Shown here in pieces: positions 17,623-26,783 of a DNA stretch of 64,000 nt. Each line of letters begins with the position of its first letter. Positions within the stretch are counted from its first letter, which is position 1. Both the position numbers and the translations under genes were made by a program. Source of the stretch: CAUZIZ01 sp965222655 (GTDB lineage: Bacteria > Acidobacteriota > UBA6911 > RPQK01 > JAJDTT01); NCBI GenBank assembly GCA_965222655.1, contig CBDCUP010000018.1, positions 558,001-622,000 of the forward strand, in the 5' to 3' direction. The notes under the pieces were generated by a model, which did not search any database, was not told where the DNA came from, and saw nothing but the letters and a program-made list of their open reading frames with translations.

Positions 17623-18230
17623 CAACTGCACTACAACGCTCTTATCAAATCTTCCACTCCGTACTTCCTATGGTGCACGTCGCCGACATAGTCCGGAGCT
17701 ACCGATGGCTGGGCCACACCGGCTTCACGGAGCTGAACGCTTTCGACCCCGACTACAAGCCCGAGAGAAAGCACTTCGAGTGGAACAAGCGCCGCCAAGC
17801 GTTCCCAAGGGTTTAGTACGCCCGAGACGAATCCACACTGCTCGATTTCGTCAGGAGACACGTCCAAGCGAGAATGGCGTGCTACCGCATCAACCCTCGA
17901 CCTCCCGCAGCCTCAGATGAGCACTCTTGTGATGAAACCAGGCGACGAGCTTCCGGATTGGTTCGAAGGTCTTCTTCGGCAAGACGAAAAACTCAGGGAC
18001 CTATGGTCAGGGGACGGGAAGGCGGCAACCACGGACATTTCAAGATCTGGTTTTGACTATTCCATCGCTCGGAGGCTGCTCTGGCTCGGTTACAGGAATA
18101 TTGATGATCTGCCACCATTCTGGCCCTGAGGCCGGATGGCTCGGTTAGACAAGGCGGGAAGGGCGCTCAATACATCATGAGAACGATTGGTAGCGCTCTC
18201 ATGAGGAAGGAGGGAGTTCATGATCGGTAA
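17619..18230 (+). pseudogene. Element-borne primase/helicase-like protein, frameshifted
   Basis: The coding sequence runs through three frames. The first, from ATG 17619, reads VRSYRWLGHTGFTELNAFDP and stops at TAG 17814-17816. It continues in the same frame as DFVRRHVQARMACYRINPRP. A second frame gives GDELPDWFEGLLRQDEKLRDL, with the D-S-RSGFDYS and LLWLGYRNIDDL motifs. A third gives LALRPDGSVRQGGKGAQYIM and ends at TAA 18228. The C-terminal motifs resemble the helicase-associated region of primase-polymerases on plasmids and integrative elements. One stop and two frameshifts make it a pseudogene. Confidence 0.65.
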
Positions 18231-18477
18231 GCCCGTTGCACTGATCCAAATTCCAAATCAACGGCTCTTCAGCGTCAAGGCAGCAGCGCGCTACTTGGGC
18301 CTGCATGTCCAGACACTGCGCAAGGTCACTGACCTTGGTTTGCTGGATGCTCGTTGTCTGGGCGCTCGTCGAGTTTACACGTTGGACGAACTCGATCGCT
18401 TCATCGAAACCTTGCCCCGGTGGTATGATGAGGCTGGCGAAAGCCCGCGAATTCCATTTCTAGAAAGGAGTAAATGA
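18220..18477 (+). CDS. Excisionase-like MerR/HTH protein
   Basis: 85 residues with the winged-helix motif RLFSVKAAARYLGLHVQTLR and a TLDELDRFIE tail, typical of element-encoded Xis or HTH_17 proteins. A GGAGG lies 6 bases before the ATG at 18220. It overlaps the integrase start by four bases (ATGA), the usual xis-int arrangement. It probably directs excision by bending DNA at the attachment site. It appears intact. Confidence 0.75.
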   Translation: MIGKPVALIQIPNQRLFSVKAAARYLGLHVQTLRKVTDLGLLDARCLGARRVYTLDELDRFIETLPRWYDEAGESPRIPFLERSK

Positions 18478-19553
18478 TGGGAATTCGTAGGTGGAACGAC
18501 CACAGGTGTCGCCAAAGAATCTATCTGTCGAGGAAGTGGCCGGACAAAACCCGATTTCGCAGGCTCATGCCAAACATGACTGTTGCGAGAAAAACCGATG
18601 CTAGGATCAGCGAGGCAATTGCCATGGGGACCTGGCGGAAGCTGAAGTCAGAGCTGATGAAGGGAGAGGACAAGACTGATCCCACCGTCGCTGAGTTCGC
18701 CGAGGTTTACCTGAAAGAGTACTGTGAGACCCGGAACCGGCGACCGGATTTCAAAAGGCAAGCACTGAGCTCCATTGTTGGAATCCTAGGGGACGTGAGG
18801 CTGAGTGAGTTCAAGCGAGCTCATGCCAACCACTTCGTCTCAGTCCGGTCACGTGAGGTGGCACCTGCAACCGTAAATCGAGGTATCGCCGTTCTGAAGA
18901 ACATGCTGTCCTTTGCCCTGGACCAGGAACATCTGGAGAGCCTTCCCTTGTACCGGTTCAAGATGGCTCCTGAGAAGAAGCGGGCGCTTCGTATTCTGAC
19001 CTTTGAAGAGTACCGAGTACTGGTCGAAGCAGTCAGCCGCGAAGAACTAGTCATTGGGGCCTACACTGCCATCCTGGGTGAAACAGCTCTGAGGAAGTCC
19101 GAGGGGCTCAAGTTGCAGTGGAGCGATGTCGACTGCTCCAGGCGGCAGTTGACGGTACAAGACAGCAAGAGCGGCCGACCGCGTTACATTCCATTGACCG
19201 AGTACGCACTGGAATGGATCAGCAAGCTAGTGCGCGTGATCGACAAGCCGTACTTGTTTGTGCGACTGGAAACAGGGACTGCGTGGAAAGACCCGAGAGG
19301 TCCTTTCAAAGCGGGTTGTAGATCAGCCGGGCTGGACTGGGTCAGAGGCTTCCATGACCTCAGGCACTTCAGGGCCACTCACTGGCTGAAGAATGGGGTG
19401 GATGTGCGTACAGTCCAGGAACTCTTGGGCCACGCCGATATCTCAACAACCATGCGCTACGTTCACTATTTGCAAGAACACGCGATTGAGTCGGTCCGAG
19501 AGGCCGAAAAACGTGAACTTCAAGGTGGACGAAAAGTGGACGGAGAATTGTAG
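18474..19553 (+). CDS. Tyrosine-type site-specific integrase
   Basis: 359 residues. An N-terminal core-binding domain (about 65-160, PTVAEFAEVYLKEY) precedes the catalytic domain. Catalytic residues are visible: arginine in GETALRKSEGL, lysine in the QDSKSGRPRYIPL hairpin, HDLRHFRATHW, LGHADISTTMRY with the second histidine, and the nucleophile in RYVHY. The gene ends 49 bp from the 3' end of tRNA-Leu, the classical target of such enzymes. All catalytic residues are present, so the integrase may be active although the element is decayed. Confidence 0.9.
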   Translation: MMGIRRWNDHRCRQRIYLSRKWPDKTRFRRLMPNMTVARKTDARISEAIAMGTWRKLKSELMKGEDKTDPTVAEFAEVYLKEYCETRNRRPDFKRQALSSIVGILGDVRLSEFKRAHANHFVSVRSREVAPATVNRGIAVLKNMLSFALDQEHLESLPLYRFKMAPEKKRALRILTFEEYRVLVEAVSREELVIGAYTAILGETALRKSEGLKLQWSDVDCSRRQLTVQDSKSGRPRYIPLTEYALEWISKLVRVIDKPYLFVRLETGTAWKDPRGPFKAGCRSAGLDWVRGFHDLRHFRATHWLKNGVDVRTVQELLGHADISTTMRYVHYLQEHAIESVREAEKRELQGGRKVDGEL

Positions 19554-19602
19554 ACCGTGACCGCACGCCTTCGTAGCTTTTCCTCTAACCCGTTGATTCA
19601 AT

Positions 19603-19691
19603 TGGTGCCGGAGGGGGGACTCGAACCCCCACGAGGAGTGAACCTCGCCAGATTTTGAGTCTGGTGCGTCTGCCAATTCCGCCACTCCGGC
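19603..19691 (-). tRNA. tRNA-Leu (anticodon CAA)
   Basis: On the minus strand the 89 nt fold as a type II tRNA. The acceptor stem is GCCGGAG with CTCCGGC, the anticodon stem CCAGA with TCTGG encloses loop CTCAAAA (anticodon CAA), and a long variable arm follows. The T arm contains GGTTCGAGTCC, and a CCA tail is genomically encoded at 19603-19605. It borders the integrase gene, so its 3' half is the likely attachment site. Confidence 0.95.
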
Positions 19692-19781
19692 TGGGTTGGT
19701 CTGGCCGAAGGAGTATATCGCAGCTTCAGTCTCAGGGCCAAGATGACGTCCCGTCGAAACCGCTTTGTGCTGAGGCCAACA

Positions 19782-20870
19782 CTATCTCAGGGACACGGGG
19801 CTTGCTGTTTTGGCCGACTCGTAGATCGCCTCTACAATGGCGACTGCCTTCCGTGATTCAGGACCGCTGAGGAAGAAAGGCTCGTCCTTTTCCAACGTGT
19901 CTACGAACGCTGCTATATTTCGCAGGTGAAGGGAGTAGTCGATGGCCATCGGGTCGCCGGCACCACCTTGGCTCCCGCTTTCTGCCGAAAACTCTCGCCG
20001 GATCGACTCATCGTCATCAGTGGGCTGCCGAAATTCCCAGGCGATCAACTGATCTTCCAGGACTTCCGCAGTTCCATCCCGCCCGGCCACCTGGATCCTC
20101 TTGAGGGAACCGGGGAACATTGAAGTCGCAGCCAATATCTGGCCCAGCGCTCCGTTACGGAATTTCAAGACGGCTACGGCTGTGTCTTCCACCTCAATCA
20201 GGTCGGGAGCATGCCCCCTTTTCGAGGTGAAGGCGAAAACCTCCTCGACCGCGCCGGCATCTCTTTCCGCTTCCGGCATCGCAGCGCCGGCGATCCACTG
20301 AATCGCGTCCACACCGTGGATGGATTGATTCATCATCGCACCGCCACCATCCAGGGCCTGCGTTCCTTGCCACCGATCGGGGGCATAGTAGGCATCGTCG
20401 CGCCACCAGGGCACATAAGTGTTCAGCGCGGCCAGGTTTCCAAAGCGGCCCTCACCGACCGCCTGATGTAAGAGCTGGACGACCCTGTTGAATCGCTGTG
20501 GAAAGATTCCCCCGAGTTTGATCCCTGCCTCCTCGGCTACCTCGATCATCTGATCCACTCGCCCTGTGGTAATCTCCAGAGGCTTTTCGCAGAGGACATG
20601 GATCCCGCGGCTGGCACAGGCCTGGGTCGGTTCGAGATGGACTCCGCTGGGCGTTGCGATGGTCACCAGGTCGGGACGGGTTTGATCCAGCATCTGCTCG
20701 TAGTCTGCAAACCAGGAGCAGCCGAAGTCAGCGGCGAACTTCCTACCTTTCTCCTCACCGCGGCAACAACCGGCGACGAGTTCCAGGTTGTCCAGATCCG
20801 CAATCGCGCGTGCATGAATGTCCGAGATGGCTCCGATTCCGATGATGGCTATTCGATAGTTGCTCTTCAC
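19782..20870 (-). CDS. Gfo/Idh/MocA-family NAD(P)-dependent oxidoreductase
   Basis: 362 residues. The N-terminal Rossmann motif is GIGAISDIHARAI, followed by TIATPSGVHLEPTQACASRG and the catalytic-lysine motif VLCEKPLEI near residue 95. The central GGGAMMNQSIHGVDAIQW carries the conserved histidine region of the C-terminal domain. Such enzymes oxidise or reduce sugars, inositols or biliverdin. Sugar-related genes are common here, but it stands alone with no operon partner. Start ATG at 20870. Confidence 0.85.
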   Translation of the reverse strand: MKSNYRIAIIGIGAISDIHARAIADLDNLELVAGCCRGEEKGRKFAADFGCSWFADYEQMLDQTRPDLVTIATPSGVHLEPTQACASRGIHVLCEKPLEITTGRVDQMIEVAEEAGIKLGGIFPQRFNRVVQLLHQAVGEGRFGNLAALNTYVPWWRDDAYYAPDRWQGTQALDGGGAMMNQSIHGVDAIQWIAGAAMPEAERDAGAVEEVFAFTSKRGHAPDLIEVEDTAVAVLKFRNGALGQILAATSMFPGSLKRIQVAGRDGTAEVLEDQLIAWEFRQPTDDDESIRREFSAESGSQGGAGDPMAIDYSLHLRNIAAFVDTLEKDEPFFLSGPESRKAVAIVEAIYESAKTASPVSLR

Positions 20871-21148
20871 GAGATCCTCACTGACTTGGGCTTGCGCCCC
20901 TGCAGTTTACAATGAAACCGTGCGCGCGTCCGCCCCCGCTAAAGAGACCAAAAGAATTTGCCAATGAAAACAACCTGTCTCTTTCTCGCAGAAACGCTCT
21001 CTCTCCTCCTCGATCAACACATTCTTGACTTTGACGTCGTGGTTCACGAGTTTTCTTCTGGAGACGATCAGGGGAATCCTCGAAGGGGCAGTGCTCATCA
21101 TGTTATTTTGTAGGCAGTAGATCTCCTCACGATCGGGTAGATGGAGCC
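20871..21148. promoter_or_regulatory. Divergent intergenic region before the efflux operon
   Basis: A 278-bp gap between the oxidoreductase and the rightward efflux operon. A 64-codon minus-strand frame (20907-21101) is present, but it has no recognisable family and is not called. The gap must contain the efflux operon promoter; no operator is evident. Confidence 0.35.
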
Positions 21149-22303
21149 ATGCGGATCTTCAAGCTGCTGAGCAAGAACCTTTTTCGAAATCCGGTCCGGA
21201 CGCTGCTTACCTTGAGCAGTGTTGCCGTTTCTCTCTTCCTGGTCGCCACCCTGGTCTCGATCCTGATCCAGCTTACCAACCCGCCCGAGACACCTGATTC
21301 CGGGCTGCGTTTGATTACCCGCCACAAGATCTCGCTGTTCAATGTCCTGCCTTATGCCTATCGCGACCGGATCAAATCCCTGGAAGGTGTCGATGCCGTC
21401 ATCGGATCGATGTGGTTTGGAGGCCTCTACGATCAATCGGGAAGCGATCAGATGTTGGCGCAGTTCGCTGTGGATTCCGACCAATTCTTCGAAGTCAATC
21501 CGGATATGGAGCTTCCCCAGAACCAGAGGGAAGCCTTCGTCAAAGATCGATCCGGCGCGATTGTCGGCGACTCTGTGGCCGACCAGTTCGGTTGGAGCGT
21601 GGGTGACACCATCCACACCAAGAGCAATCTTTTCCCGATCGAACCCGTAGAGCTCAAGATTCACGGAATCTACAAGGGCGGGGGCGACCAGGGAGGCGGT
21701 GTCTATTTCCACTGGGAGTATTTCAACGAGGCCATGAACAAGGCCGATTTTACCGGGACCTTCTCGATCCGCGTCCGCTCAGCCAAGTGGATTCCGGTCG
21801 TCTCCGAGAAGATCGACGGGATGTTCAAGAACAGCTCCACTCCCACCAAGACGGAGACTGAGAAGGCCTTCATACTCGGCTTCGTCTCGATGCTGGGCAA
21901 CGTGCAGCTGCTGATTACCGGAATTTGCTCCGCCGTGCTCTTCGCTGTCCTTCTGGTGGCAGCCAATACCATGGCCATGTCGATTCGAGAGCGTGTCCGT
22001 GAGATTGGCATCCTCAAGGCGGTCGGCTTTCGTAAGGCGCAGGTGCTGGGCTTGCTACTGGGTGAGTCGCTGCTGCTGTCGGCAGGAGGAGCCCTATTGG
22101 GCAGCCTTGCCGCCAAACTACTGTTGGGCGGCTTGAACATGACCGCCCTCAGCGGGGGCTACCTTCGAAGCATCGACGTCAGCCCTTCCATCCTGGGACT
22201 CTGTACTCTGCTGGGTGTCGTGGTAGGACTTCTGGCAGCAGGAGTTCCCGCCTGGAGGGCCGCTCAGCGCCCTGTCGTGCAGGCATTACGAAATGTTGCA
22301 TAA
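21149..22303 (+). CDS. ABC efflux permease, FtsX/MacB domain (first subunit)
   Basis: 384 residues. One N-terminal helix (TLLTLSSVAVSLFLVATLVSIL), a periplasmic MacB-like domain of about 230 residues, then three C-terminal helices including the coupling segment REIGILKAVGFRKAQVLGLLL. This is the LolC/MacB fold with four membrane spans, working by mechanotransmission rather than channel transport. The next gene encodes a second permease of the same type, suggesting a heterodimer. First gene of a four-gene operon with adaptor and ATPase. Confidence 0.85.
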   Translation: MRIFKLLSKNLFRNPVRTLLTLSSVAVSLFLVATLVSILIQLTNPPETPDSGLRLITRHKISLFNVLPYAYRDRIKSLEGVDAVIGSMWFGGLYDQSGSDQMLAQFAVDSDQFFEVNPDMELPQNQREAFVKDRSGAIVGDSVADQFGWSVGDTIHTKSNLFPIEPVELKIHGIYKGGGDQGGGVYFHWEYFNEAMNKADFTGTFSIRVRSAKWIPVVSEKIDGMFKNSSTPTKTETEKAFILGFVSMLGNVQLLITGICSAVLFAVLLVAANTMAMSIRERVREIGILKAVGFRKAQVLGLLLGESLLLSAGGALLGSLAAKLLLGGLNMTALSGGYLRSIDVSPSILGLCTLLGVVVGLLAAGVPAWRAAQRPVVQALRNVA

Positions 22304-22327
22304 GCTTGGCGAGTGGGGAGGTACTCC

Positions 22328-23485
22328 ATGAGAATTCCGTTGAAGTACAACCTTCGCAGCTTGTGGGTTCGACGGGTCAGTACGCTGATGACGGCCCTGG
22401 GCATTGGGCTCACCGTCGCCGTCCTGGTCATCATGATGGCTTTGGTCAGGGGACTCGATGCAACCTTCGTCGATACAGGATACGAAAGCGACCTGATCGT
22501 CATCCGCAAGGGATCCCAGAATGAGACCAACAGCTATTTCAATCGCGACCTTTTCCAGACGGTAAAACTTCTGCCTGAGATCGCCCGAGACGAGGACGAT
22601 CAACCCTGGGCGGTCGGCGAGCTGATCGTTGTCATCAATTCTGAGCGGCGGGAGGGGGACAGCTCGAACATCGTCATCCGTGGAACCTCGGATCGCGGTT
22701 TTCAGATGCGGCCCGAAGTCCAGATCGTCGAGGGACGACGCCACCGGAAGGGGGTGCGGGAGCTGATCGTAAGCCAGTCCCTTTCCCGACGCTTCAAGGA
22801 CATGGCCCTGGGCGACAAACTGCGGATCTCCGACAACGAGTGGGCAGTCGTGGGCCTTTTCGATGCCTCAGGGACCGCCTACGACTCTGAGATCTGGGGC
22901 GATTACGATGAGATCTCCCTGGCCTGGGATCGTCCCGTCTACGTCTCCATATTGGTCAGGGCCGCTTCGCCTCAGGGCGTCGCCGAGATCCAGAAGCGGA
23001 TCGAAGAGGACCGTCGTATCCAGCTTCAAGCCATCCCCCAGAAGGAGTACTACCGGGGCCAGACGATCTCCTCGATTGGGCTCAAAGCGCTCGGCTCATT
23101 CATCGGCATCGTCATGGGGATCGGCTCCTGTTTTGCGGCTATGAACATGATGTACGGCACGGTGATGTTGCGCTTCAAGGAGATCGGGACTTTAAGGGTC
23201 CTGGGATTCCGGAAGCGGAGCATTCTGGCCAGCTTTCTGATTGAAGCAATCTTGATCGCTCTGTTGGGTGGCGTCGTGGGCTGTTTGATCGCCCTTCCGG
23301 TGCACGGCATCTCGACTGGGACCACCAACTTTGCGAGCTTCAGCGAAGTGCTGTTTCAGTTTCGGATAACCCCTTCCATCTTACTGCTGGCGGCCGCTTT
23401 TGCCGGAGTGGTGGGGATCCTGGGGGGATTCCTTCCGGCCCTTCGGGCGGCCCGCCTCCAGCTGATTGAAGTCCTGCGTGACTAA
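22328..23485 (+). CDS. ABC efflux permease, FtsX/MacB domain (second subunit)
   Basis: 385 residues from the ATG at 22328, preceded by GGGGAGG; an upstream GTG is less likely. The N-terminal helix is VSTLMTALGIGLTVAVLVIMM, and the coupling segment KEIGTLRVLGFRKRSILASFL precedes the last two helices. The stop overlaps the adaptor start (TAATG), so synthesis is coupled. It likely pairs with the previous permease in the inner membrane. Confidence 0.85.
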   Translation: MRIPLKYNLRSLWVRRVSTLMTALGIGLTVAVLVIMMALVRGLDATFVDTGYESDLIVIRKGSQNETNSYFNRDLFQTVKLLPEIARDEDDQPWAVGELIVVINSERREGDSSNIVIRGTSDRGFQMRPEVQIVEGRRHRKGVRELIVSQSLSRRFKDMALGDKLRISDNEWAVVGLFDASGTAYDSEIWGDYDEISLAWDRPVYVSILVRAASPQGVAEIQKRIEEDRRIQLQAIPQKEYYRGQTISSIGLKALGSFIGIVMGIGSCFAAMNMMYGTVMLRFKEIGTLRVLGFRKRSILASFLIEAILIALLGGVVGCLIALPVHGISTGTTNFASFSEVLFQFRITPSILLLAAAFAGVVGILGGFLPALRAARLQLIEVLRD

Positions 23486-24627
23486 TGGACAAGCACCTCA
23501 GTGCGCTTCGAATCGATCGAAGTAAGAAAAGACCACAGACAGGCAGGACCGGAACCTGGCTGATCGTGCTGGTAGCCTTCTTGCTCGGTGCGGCGGCCTC
23601 CTTCGCGCTAGTCCACTGGTTTGCCTCGGACTCGAGCGGTAGGGCTCGAGCTGAGGGCGACACCGCGCCGCCGGCGGCCAACGAAGCGCGGCGAGACGGT
23701 GGAAGAGCTGAGGATTCGGAAGAGGCCGGCCCGGTTCTCATCGTCTCCGGCTATATCGTCCCTCACCACCGAATCGAGGTGGGTTCCAAGATCGTGGGCA
23801 AGGTAACCTGGGTGGGCGTCGAAAAGTCGGACCTGGTCGAGAAAGGCCAGCTGCTGGTCAAGCTGGACGATCGCGAGTTCCAGGCACAACTGGAACAGGC
23901 CAGGGCGAGTTTGCGGGCCGCTGAGGCGCGCCTGGCCGAGCTCGACGCCGGCTCCCGACCCGAAGAGATCGACCGGGCGGAGGCAGAGCTGAGACGGAGC
24001 AAGGCCGACCTCGAAAACGCCGATCTCGAGTACCAACGGCTGGAGACCCTGCTTCAGACGGGCGTGGTCTCGAAGCAGCTGGTGGACAATGCCAGAACCC
24101 GCAGGGATATGGCCCAGGCTGCGGTGGGAGTGGCCGAGAAGAACCATCGGCTGTTCGTGTTGGGCCCGCGACAGGAAAAGCTTCAGTCGGCCCGCGCAGA
24201 GATGGAGCAGAGCCGTGCTGCGGTCAAATACTGGCAGAGCCAGTTGGCCGAAACCGAGATCAGAGCGCCCATCAGCGGAACCATTCTGGAGCGGATCGCG
24301 GAGGTGGGAGAAATGGTCTCCACCTGGTTTGCCGGTGGCGCCGTGGTGGTTGCCCTGGCTGATTTGAACGATCTGCAGGTGGAGTTGGACATCAGCCAGT
24401 CCGATTTCCACAACGTATCCGAGAAACACGACTGCCGCATGTCGCCGGTGGCCTATCCGGAACAAGAATACGCCTGCGAGCTGGTGGAAACGGCTCCCGA
24501 GGCCAATCGGCAGCGAGCCACCATCCAGATCAAGGTCCAGGTCACGAATCCGGATGCATATCTTCGCCCGGAAATGGATGCCCAGGTTACCTTCTACCGG
24601 CGAAAGGCAGAACAGAGCGGAGACTAG
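23485..24627 (+). CDS. Periplasmic adaptor (HlyD/MacA-like membrane fusion protein)
   Basis: 380 residues with one N-terminal helix (WLIVLVAFLLGAAASFALV), a lipoyl half-motif GYIVPHHRIEVGSKIVGKVT and a long coiled-coil hairpin at about residues 125-240 rich in AE and LR heptads. The second lipoyl half is TEIRAPISGTILERIAEVGE. It should bridge the permeases to an outer-membrane channel, which is not encoded here. Neighbouring permeases and ATPase make a MacAB-like or DevBCA-like exporter likely. Confidence 0.87.
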   Translation: MDKHLSALRIDRSKKRPQTGRTGTWLIVLVAFLLGAAASFALVHWFASDSSGRARAEGDTAPPAANEARRDGGRAEDSEEAGPVLIVSGYIVPHHRIEVGSKIVGKVTWVGVEKSDLVEKGQLLVKLDDREFQAQLEQARASLRAAEARLAELDAGSRPEEIDRAEAELRRSKADLENADLEYQRLETLLQTGVVSKQLVDNARTRRDMAQAAVGVAEKNHRLFVLGPRQEKLQSARAEMEQSRAAVKYWQSQLAETEIRAPISGTILERIAEVGEMVSTWFAGGAVVVALADLNDLQVELDISQSDFHNVSEKHDCRMSPVAYPEQEYACELVETAPEANRQRATIQIKVQVTNPDAYLRPEMDAQVTFYRRKAEQSGD

Positions 24628-24629
24628 AC

Positions 24630-25316
24630 ATGCCTGAGGTACTCATAGAGACGCTTGGACTCAGCAAGATCTTCCAACGGGACAGGACTGAGATCCGAGC
24701 ACTGGAGGACATTTCGCTCAAGGTGTTCTCAGGCGACTTCATAAGCCTGATGGGTCCCTCCGGATCGGGTAAGAGCACCCTCTTGAACATCATGGCGGGA
24801 ATCGACCGACCCAGCGGCGGCGAACTGCGGATCTTGGATGTCGACGTCGCCTCAATGAGCGATGATGAGCTGGCGACCTGGCGCAACCAGCACGTCGGTT
24901 TCGTGTTTCAGCACTTCAATCTGATTCCGGTCCTGACGGCATTCGAGAACATCGAGTTACCGCTGCTCCTCACCAGTCTGTCCAAAAAGGAGCGACGGGA
25001 ACACGTCGAGACCGCACTCGACCTGGTTGGACTGACAGATCGGATGGAGCACTATCCTCGCCAGTTGTCCGGAGGACAGGAGCAGAGGGTGGCCATCGCC
25101 CGGGCGATCGTCACGGATCCAACCTTCATACTGGCGGACGAGCCCACCGGGGACCTGGACGCCGAGTCGGCGAAGGAAGCTCTGGACATCCTGGCCGCCC
25201 TCAACCAGGACTATGGCAAGACGATCATCATGGTGACACACGATCCCAAAGCCGCCGCCTATGCTTCGGTCAAGCACTACCTGGAGAAAGGATTCCTCTC
25301 GGTGACGCCGGAGTAG
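24630..25316 (+). CDS. ABC efflux ATPase (LolD/MacB NBD-like)
   Basis: 228 residues. Walker A GPSGSGKST is at residues 42-50. The downstream HVGFVFQHFNLIPVLTAFEN, signature LSGGQ, Walker B ILADEPTGDLD and VTHD are all present. This is the small nucleotide-binding protein type that partners FtsX-like permeases. The signature continues EQRVAIARA, with E where most relatives have Q. It closes the four-gene efflux operon, two bases after the adaptor stop. Confidence 0.9.
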   Translation: MPEVLIETLGLSKIFQRDRTEIRALEDISLKVFSGDFISLMGPSGSGKSTLLNIMAGIDRPSGGELRILDVDVASMSDDELATWRNQHVGFVFQHFNLIPVLTAFENIELPLLLTSLSKKERREHVETALDLVGLTDRMEHYPRQLSGGQEQRVAIARAIVTDPTFILADEPTGDLDAESAKEALDILAALNQDYGKTIIMVTHDPKAAAYASVKHYLEKGFLSVTPE

Positions 25317-25385
25317 CGGTCGCAGCTGACTAACCTGATCGGCCAAAGGTCCTCAGGTGTTGAACCGCGATCGCGATCAAGAGAA

Positions 25386-25612
25386 GTCAATCCCAACGGG
25401 ATTGCGTCTGTCAGCCCAGGGTTTCCGAACCCTGGGGGAATGTCGGCGCCCCTGGATTTCAACCCTGAAAGAGTTGCGGCCCTCGAGGGTATATTTCTCC
25501 GCTGGTGTCACCCGTGTGACGCAACCCATTCAGGGTTGATCGATGATTCCGTTTCCTCTTACCCAGGGTTCGGAAACCCTGGGCTGGATGACGCAATCCC
25601 GTTGGGATTGAC
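25386..25612. repeat. Composite palindromic repeat region (REP/BIME-like)
   Basis: A pair of large inverted arms (25386-25436 and 25562-25612) each hold two smaller palindromes: CAATCCCAACGGGATTG with CAATCCCGTTGGGATTG, and CCCAGGGTTTCCGAACCCTGGG in mirrored order (22 bases, 25415-25436). Between them lie two more dyads around CAACCCTGAAAGAGTTG (25460-25476) and CAACCCATTCAGGGTTG (25522-25538). It sits between convergent operons. Such nested dyads are typical of RAYT-mobilised REP elements, but no RAYT gene is in the window. Confidence 0.75.
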
Positions 25613-25656
25613 CTCGTTTGACTTTTGCGAAAAAGTCATTGCCTGCGACCTGCGAC

Positions 25657-26760
25657 CTACGCTTCGAACCGGTAGAGAGCCCTGGCGTTGTCGGCTAGAA
25701 TCTTTCGCCTCAAAGGCAGCGGCAGGTGGCTGGGAAGGGCACGATCGGGATTGTCGAAATCCCAGTGGGGATAGTCGGTCGCGAAGATGAGCCTGTCGTT
25801 GGAGTCGAGCTGTTCCAGGAGCTGTTGGAAATACTTGGCCTTGGGAGGCTCTTCCATGGGTTGAGTGGTGATCCAGAAGTGTTTCCTGATGTAGCTGGAA
25901 GGGGGGCGACTCAAGTAGGGCACCTCTTGACGCAGACGCTCCCAGCTGCGATCCAGTCTCCACGCTAGCGGAGGTATCCAGGCAACACCGCCTTCGATCA
26001 AGACGATCTTCAGCTCCGGGAAGTGTTCGAAGACCCCCTCGCAAACCAGGCTGATCACCTGGGCCTGAAACGCCTGCGGCATCCCGGCATGATCCTCCAG
26101 GTAATGTGAGGGCCATCCTGCTCCGGTGATGGGAAGCCCACTGGTGCCGCCGAAGTGTATGCCCACCGGAAGGTTGTTGCGAACCGCGGCTTCATACAGC
26201 TTCCAATACTTTCGGCGGCCCAGTGGTTCGCTGGTTCGGGCGGTCACGAGTACCTGGACAAAACCAGGATGCTGGCTCGCTCTATCGATTTCCTCTGCGG
26301 CCAGATCGCCGTCCTCGTAGGGCACCACCATCGAGGCCCTTAGTCTCGGCTCCGGCTCCAGCCAATCCTCGACCTGCCAGGTGTTGATGGCTCGGGCCAG
26401 GGCGGCACCATACTCCAGATTCTGCTGCCGGCCGGCCGCCCTCAAGCAGTTCAGGACCCCGTACTCGATATCCCAGGTGTCCAACAACTGACTCTGCATG
26501 AAACCCAGATCGGAACCGGGCGGAAGACCGGAGGGTGGCCAGGCGTCATGGCGGGCTGCGTTTCGGCTGGCTCGAGGATAGGTGGTGCCGTAGAAACCTC
26601 GAAGCCCGATCATTTCATGGTAACGGCGCCAGCGATCGGGCAGATAGCGGTAGAGCGTCTCATCCCCAGGCACGTCGTTGTGGATGTCAGTATCGATGAC
26701 GGCCAGCTTCAGGGCTTGTTCGTCCGCTTTCCCGGGCTCGACAAAGGGTGTAGTAACCAT
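25657..26760 (-). CDS. Amidohydrolase-2 family metal-dependent hydrolase A
   Basis: 367 residues. The metal-site motif is varied, AVIDTDIHNDVP, near residue 20. Other conserved blocks are GFVQVLV, PVGIHFGGTSG with the barrel histidine, EGGVAWIPPLAWRLD and IFATDYPHWDFDNPD with the terminal aspartate. The fold is the TIM barrel of the ACMSD/amidohydrolase-2 group, cytoplasmic hydrolases or decarboxylases. It is followed 23 bp upstream by a paralogue on the same strand, so the two are probably co-transcribed. Substrate unknown. Confidence 0.82.
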   Translation of the reverse strand: MVTTPFVEPGKADEQALKLAVIDTDIHNDVPGDETLYRYLPDRWRRYHEMIGLRGFYGTTYPRASRNAARHDAWPPSGLPPGSDLGFMQSQLLDTWDIEYGVLNCLRAAGRQQNLEYGAALARAINTWQVEDWLEPEPRLRASMVVPYEDGDLAAEEIDRASQHPGFVQVLVTARTSEPLGRRKYWKLYEAAVRNNLPVGIHFGGTSGLPITGAGWPSHYLEDHAGMPQAFQAQVISLVCEGVFEHFPELKIVLIEGGVAWIPPLAWRLDRSWERLRQEVPYLSRPPSSYIRKHFWITTQPMEEPPKAKYFQQLLEQLDSNDRLIFATDYPHWDFDNPDRALPSHLPLPLRRKILADNARALYRFEA

Positions 26761-26783
26761 GCTCCCTGTCTCCTCTCTCCAAG

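Noticed and set aside
20907..21101. A 64-codon minus-strand gene in the divergent gap
   Set aside because: No recognisable family, no ribosome site and it would fill a promoter region; evidence is too weak.
25386..25612. CRISPR array
   Set aside because: The repeats are mirrored dyads without evenly spaced unique spacers, and no cas gene is near.
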